From: Cyanobacteria bacterium UBA11372
Lineage (GTDB): Bacteria; Cyanobacteriota; Cyanobacteriia; Cyanobacteriales; Aerosakkonemataceae
Assembly: GCA_003486675.1 (NCBI GenBank)
Contig: DNGG01000510.1
Span: 1 to 7,621, forward strand
Length of the DNA: 7,621 bases
Reading direction: 5' to 3'
In this document: positions 6,367 to 7,621 of the stretch, one piece after another
How positions within the stretch are numbered: position 1 is the first letter of the stretch
Layout of the letters: each line of letters opens with the position of its first letter
Notes under the pieces: model-generated
The model's database searches: none
Told to the model about the DNA's origin: nothing
The model's input: only the letters and a program-made list of their open reading frames with translations
Translations under genes and position numbers: made by a program

Positions 6367-6834
6367 TCAATCCTCGTCAATATCTTCATCATCCTCTTCT
6401 AACAAGCTATATCTTTCCTCAAATACCTCTGACCATGTCAGGGAAGCTAGTTGACACTTTTTACCCATTTCTAAAACAGCTTGTTTCATCGCTGATTTAA
6501 AACATTTATCCCAAACCGATTCAATATAATTTCGATTCAAGCTCGGCACTTCTTCCTCGATATCTTCAATCTCCATACGGGCAGAGTTAATAGTGACAGC
6601 CCAGCTAGAAGACCGTTTTTCCGGTTGACATTTCCACTTAATAACATGAGCCATCAACCGCACCAACTGGCTTTTTAGTGCGTGTCTTTCTGTTCTTGCC
6701 ATCGCTTCGATGAGCGCATCTAAACCTTCACTTGCTTCCATAGACTTTCCCTCGCGTAAAAGTTGCTGCACGGCTACAGCAGTTTGATAATGCGAACTAA
6801 CTGCTAACCAATCCCAATCTTGTTTAGTTGGCAT
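6367..6834 (-). CDS. DUF29 family protein
   Basis: 155 residues, the usual size for DUF29, a family of unknown function found in many copies in cyanobacteria. Recognisable features are an N-terminal Trp-rich start (DWDWL, residues 6-10), a helical segment ending in LDALIEAMARTERHALKSQL (38-57), then HVIKWKCQPEKRSSSW (63-78), which matches the family's HLLKW-QPE-RS-SW core. EVPSLN (95-100) is the usual P-S-L motif. The C-terminus ends in an acidic tail (EEDDEDIDED). No membrane segment or signal peptide is seen. The ATG is preceded by AGGAGA (complement of 6843-6848), a strong Shine-Dalgarno about 8 bases upstream that fixes the start. It is divergent from the small gene at 7015 and has a well-formed promoter at 6887-6915. 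It could be accessory, as DUF29 genes vary between strains. Confidence 0.87.
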   Translation of the reverse strand: MPTKQDWDWLAVSSHYQTAVAVQQLLREGKSMEASEGLDALIEAMARTERHALKSQLVRLMAHVIKWKCQPEKRSSSWAVTINSARMEIEDIEEEVPSLNRNYIESVWDKCFKSAMKQAVLEMGKKCQLASLTWSEVFEERYSLLEEDDEDIDED

Positions 6835-6886
6835 TACTAATTTCTCCTAATTTTCTCTCAACTAACTTAGTTTTAAAAACATACTT

Positions 6887-6915
6887 ATTATACCCTTTAA
6901 AATGACTTTTGTATA
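6887..6915 (-). promoter_or_regulatory. Sigma70-type promoter for the DUF29 gene
   Basis: On the minus strand TATACA (-35, complement of 6910-6915, four of six consensus bases) is followed after exactly 17 bases by a consensus TATAAT (-10, complement of 6887-6892). Transcription would begin about 45-50 bases before the DUF29 ATG. The -35 lies inside the palindrome TGTATACA. Confidence 0.65.
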
Positions 6916-6962
6916 CACAATTAAATCGTCTATAATAAACCATTTAAGTGTGTATATACAAA
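6908..6962. promoter_or_regulatory. Paired palindromic boxes flanking a -10 element (operator candidate)
   Basis: TGTATACA (6910-6917) and TGTATATACA (6951-6960) are both perfect palindromes whose centres are exactly 42 bp apart, about four helical turns. They also form the outer parts of a larger imperfect inverted repeat (6908-6926 with 6942-6962) that encloses the plus-strand TATAAT. Box 1 covers both -35 elements and box 2 lies just downstream of the plus-strand start site. This is the geometry expected for a dimeric or looping repressor. The binding protein is not identifiable from this window. Confidence 0.5.
6909..6936 (+). promoter_or_regulatory. Sigma70-type promoter candidate for the 63-codon gene
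   Basis: A consensus TATAAT lies at 6931-6936, and TTGTAT at 6909-6914 is a partial -35 at a 16-base spacing. The -35 overlaps the -35 of the opposite-facing DUF29 promoter, so the two promoters are back to back. The leader of the plus-strand transcript would be about 70 nt. Confidence 0.5.
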
Positions 6963-6985
6963 TTTATTTATTGCTAGTAACCTAT

Positions 6986-7007
6986 TGCCAATACGCATTT
7001 ATTGGTA
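6986..7007 (+). promoter_or_regulatory. Leader hairpin next to the start of the 63-codon gene
   Basis: In RNA, 6986-6993 can pair with 7000-7007 (8 bp including one G-U) around a 6-nt loop. The stem ends 7 bases before the ATG at 7015 and covers the region where the ribosome binds; no strong Shine-Dalgarno is present. It could modulate translation, but the stem is A/U-rich and its stability modest. Confidence 0.35.
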
Positions 7008-7014
7008 TTGAGCC

Positions 7015-7206
7015 ATGAATAATTCCAACAGCCTTGTTTTAGACGGTTTGAAAAATTCTCAGCCTTATGCGATCGTTGCTGTGTTTCACGAACGCAAACC
7101 AAAGGCAGTAGGGCGAACTCGTAACCGCTCCGATGCCGAGGATATAGCAAGGTTTTTGAGCCGAAAGGTTCCAAAAGGCGCATTTTACGTAATTTTTGAC
7201 CCATAA
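7015..7206 (+). CDS. Small hypothetical protein, 63 residues
   Basis: I do not recognise a named family with certainty. The protein suggests a compact beta-alpha-beta fold: a hydrophobic strand YAIVAVF (18-24), a basic loop rich in Arg and Lys (25-38), a helix DAEDIARFLSRKVP (40-53), and a final strand FYVIFDP (57-63). The AED--RFL-R--P---F-V-FD pattern reminds me of small conserved cyanobacterial proteins. The coding frame uses a HIP1-like GCGATCG in-frame and has no hydrophobic export segment. It has its own promoter candidate and leader hairpin and is divergent from the DUF29 gene, which hints at joint regulation. A minus-strand open frame across the same bases has a composition unlike a real protein. 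Transcription probably ends at or near the hairpin at 7239-7305. Confidence 0.68.
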   Translation: MNNSNSLVLDGLKNSQPYAIVAVFHERKPKAVGRTRNRSDAEDIARFLSRKVPKGAFYVIFDP

Positions 7207-7526
7207 GAGAGCTATACCCAAATGGCATCAACATAAGCGAGGCAGAGCCTCGCTTGATCTCGTTCCCAGGCTGAGCCTGGGAACGAGTTAGGGAGGCTCT
7301 GCCTCCAGTAGTACAGCGCTAATTGAGTAGAATGTTGAATGCCTCCGGCACGCTCCGCGATCGCCCTGCCAAGATCTCCACACTTACACTTTATTAATTC
7401 GGAACAAAAGGCAAAACACCGTAAAAAGTCTTAACTTCAAGGGACAGGATCTTTAGCGAAAATCAGAAACGTCGTTAAAAAAGCAATTATTCGGCTGCCA
7501 TCAAATAGCGCCAGGGAGAACAGATT
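7207..7526. other. Intergenic leader region before chlB
   Basis: This 320-base gap holds the nested hairpin (7239-7305) and a GC-rich segment at 7339-7370 with HIP1 at 7357-7364. The words CTCCGG-CACG-CTCCG in that segment resemble another dispersed cyanobacterial repeat. About 150 bases of AT-richer leader (7380-7526) presumably contain the chlB promoter. I see no convincing -35/-10 pair and no small gene. Confidence 0.55.
7239..7305. repeat. Nested perfect inverted repeats (REP-like element, possible terminator)
   Basis: The inner hairpin has two perfectly complementary 14-base arms (7259-7272 and 7274-7287) around a single base. The outer arms GAGGCAGAGCCTC (7239-7251) and GAGGCTCTGCCTC (7293-7305) are also perfectly complementary over 13 bases, and each arm is itself nearly palindromic. 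The GTTCCCAGGCT core is, from memory, a repeat dispersed in many copies in filamentous cyanobacterial genomes. It lies 32 bases after the 63-codon gene; the fold would be very stable and could block 3' exonucleases or RNA polymerase, though no T-run follows. Confidence 0.88.
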
Positions 7527-7621
7527 ATGAAATTGGCTTACTGGATGTATGCAGGTCCCGCCCACATTGGCACGCTTCGGATTGCCAGTTCGTTTAAGAA
7601 CGTCCACGCCATCATGCACGC
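7527..7621 (+). CDS. chlB: Light-independent protochlorophyllide reductase subunit B, N-terminal part
   Basis: ChlB pairs with ChlN to form the catalytic NB component of dark-operative protochlorophyllide oxidoreductase, which reduces ring D of protochlorophyllide in chlorophyll synthesis with electrons from the ChlL iron-sulfur protein. Only 31 codons plus two bases are inside the window; the 3' end is cut off. The visible start [18 protein letters not shown] followed by [13 protein letters not shown] is the near-invariant ChlB N-terminus, so identification is secure despite the short length. AGGGAGA at 7513-7519 is a good Shine-Dalgarno 7 bases before the ATG and fixes the start. ChlL and ChlN genes are not in view. 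The enzyme is oxygen-sensitive, and the gene is often regulated by light or oxygen, but no specific site is recognised here. Confidence 0.95.

Noticed and set aside
6974..7234. 86-codon minus-strand open frame opposite the small gene
   Set aside because: It overlaps the 63-codon gene, the leader and intergenic sequence; its product has no ordered motif, while the plus-strand frame has a plausible fold and its own promoter.
7239..7305. Insertion sequence end or attachment site
   Set aside because: No transposase or integrase frame and no flanking direct duplication is visible; it is better described as a palindromic extragenic repeat.
7437..7619. 60-codon minus-strand open frame at the right edge
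   Set aside because: It is antisense to the secure start of chlB and its leader.

Overview
The window reads as a cyanobacterial chromosome segment. The supporting evidence is the start of chlB (dark-operative protochlorophyllide reductase) at the right edge, two adjacent DUF4278-type small proteins, a DUF29 protein, and 13 copies of the HIP1 octamer GCGATCGC in 7.6 kb, far above chance. Short GC-rich palindromic repeats between genes fit a filamentous, Oscillatoria/Microcoleus-like lineage, but that placement is inference.

Layout, left to right. Positions 1-477 hold the 3' part of a short-form adenylate kinase gene. An imperfect inverted repeat ends one base before the start of the RNase PH gene (566-1291). 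Next comes a markedly AT-rich, HIP1-free gene for a polytopic membrane protein of GT-C (GT39/PMT-like) character (1338-2993). About 480 bases without a convincing gene (2994-3476) carry a tandem 26-nt-spaced repeat and a hairpin. Two small DUF4278-type genes (3477-3662 and 3705-3971) form a likely operon closed by a clear intrinsic terminator (4011-4035). The second gene contains 2.5 copies of a 78-bp in-frame repeat.

On the minus strand, 4056-6158 encodes a 700-residue protein with three modules: a CgeB-like glycosyltransferase, a SAM methyltransferase and a cyanobacterial 'DWSQPEE' C-terminal module. A DUF29 gene (6367-6834) is also on the minus strand. It is divergent from a 63-codon gene on the plus strand (7015-7206). 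The 180-bp gap between them holds facing promoter-like elements that share a palindromic box, with a second palindromic box exactly 42 bp away. A nested perfect hairpin (7239-7305) and a leader then precede chlB (7527 onward).

Functionally the window is a mix of housekeeping genes (nucleotide balance, RNA 3' maturation, chlorophyll synthesis), two probable cell-surface or glycan enzymes on opposite strands, and lineage-specific small proteins. There is no sign of a phage, a CRISPR array or an intact insertion sequence. The most unusual signals are the repeat-built DUF4278 protein and the two-box divergent promoter.
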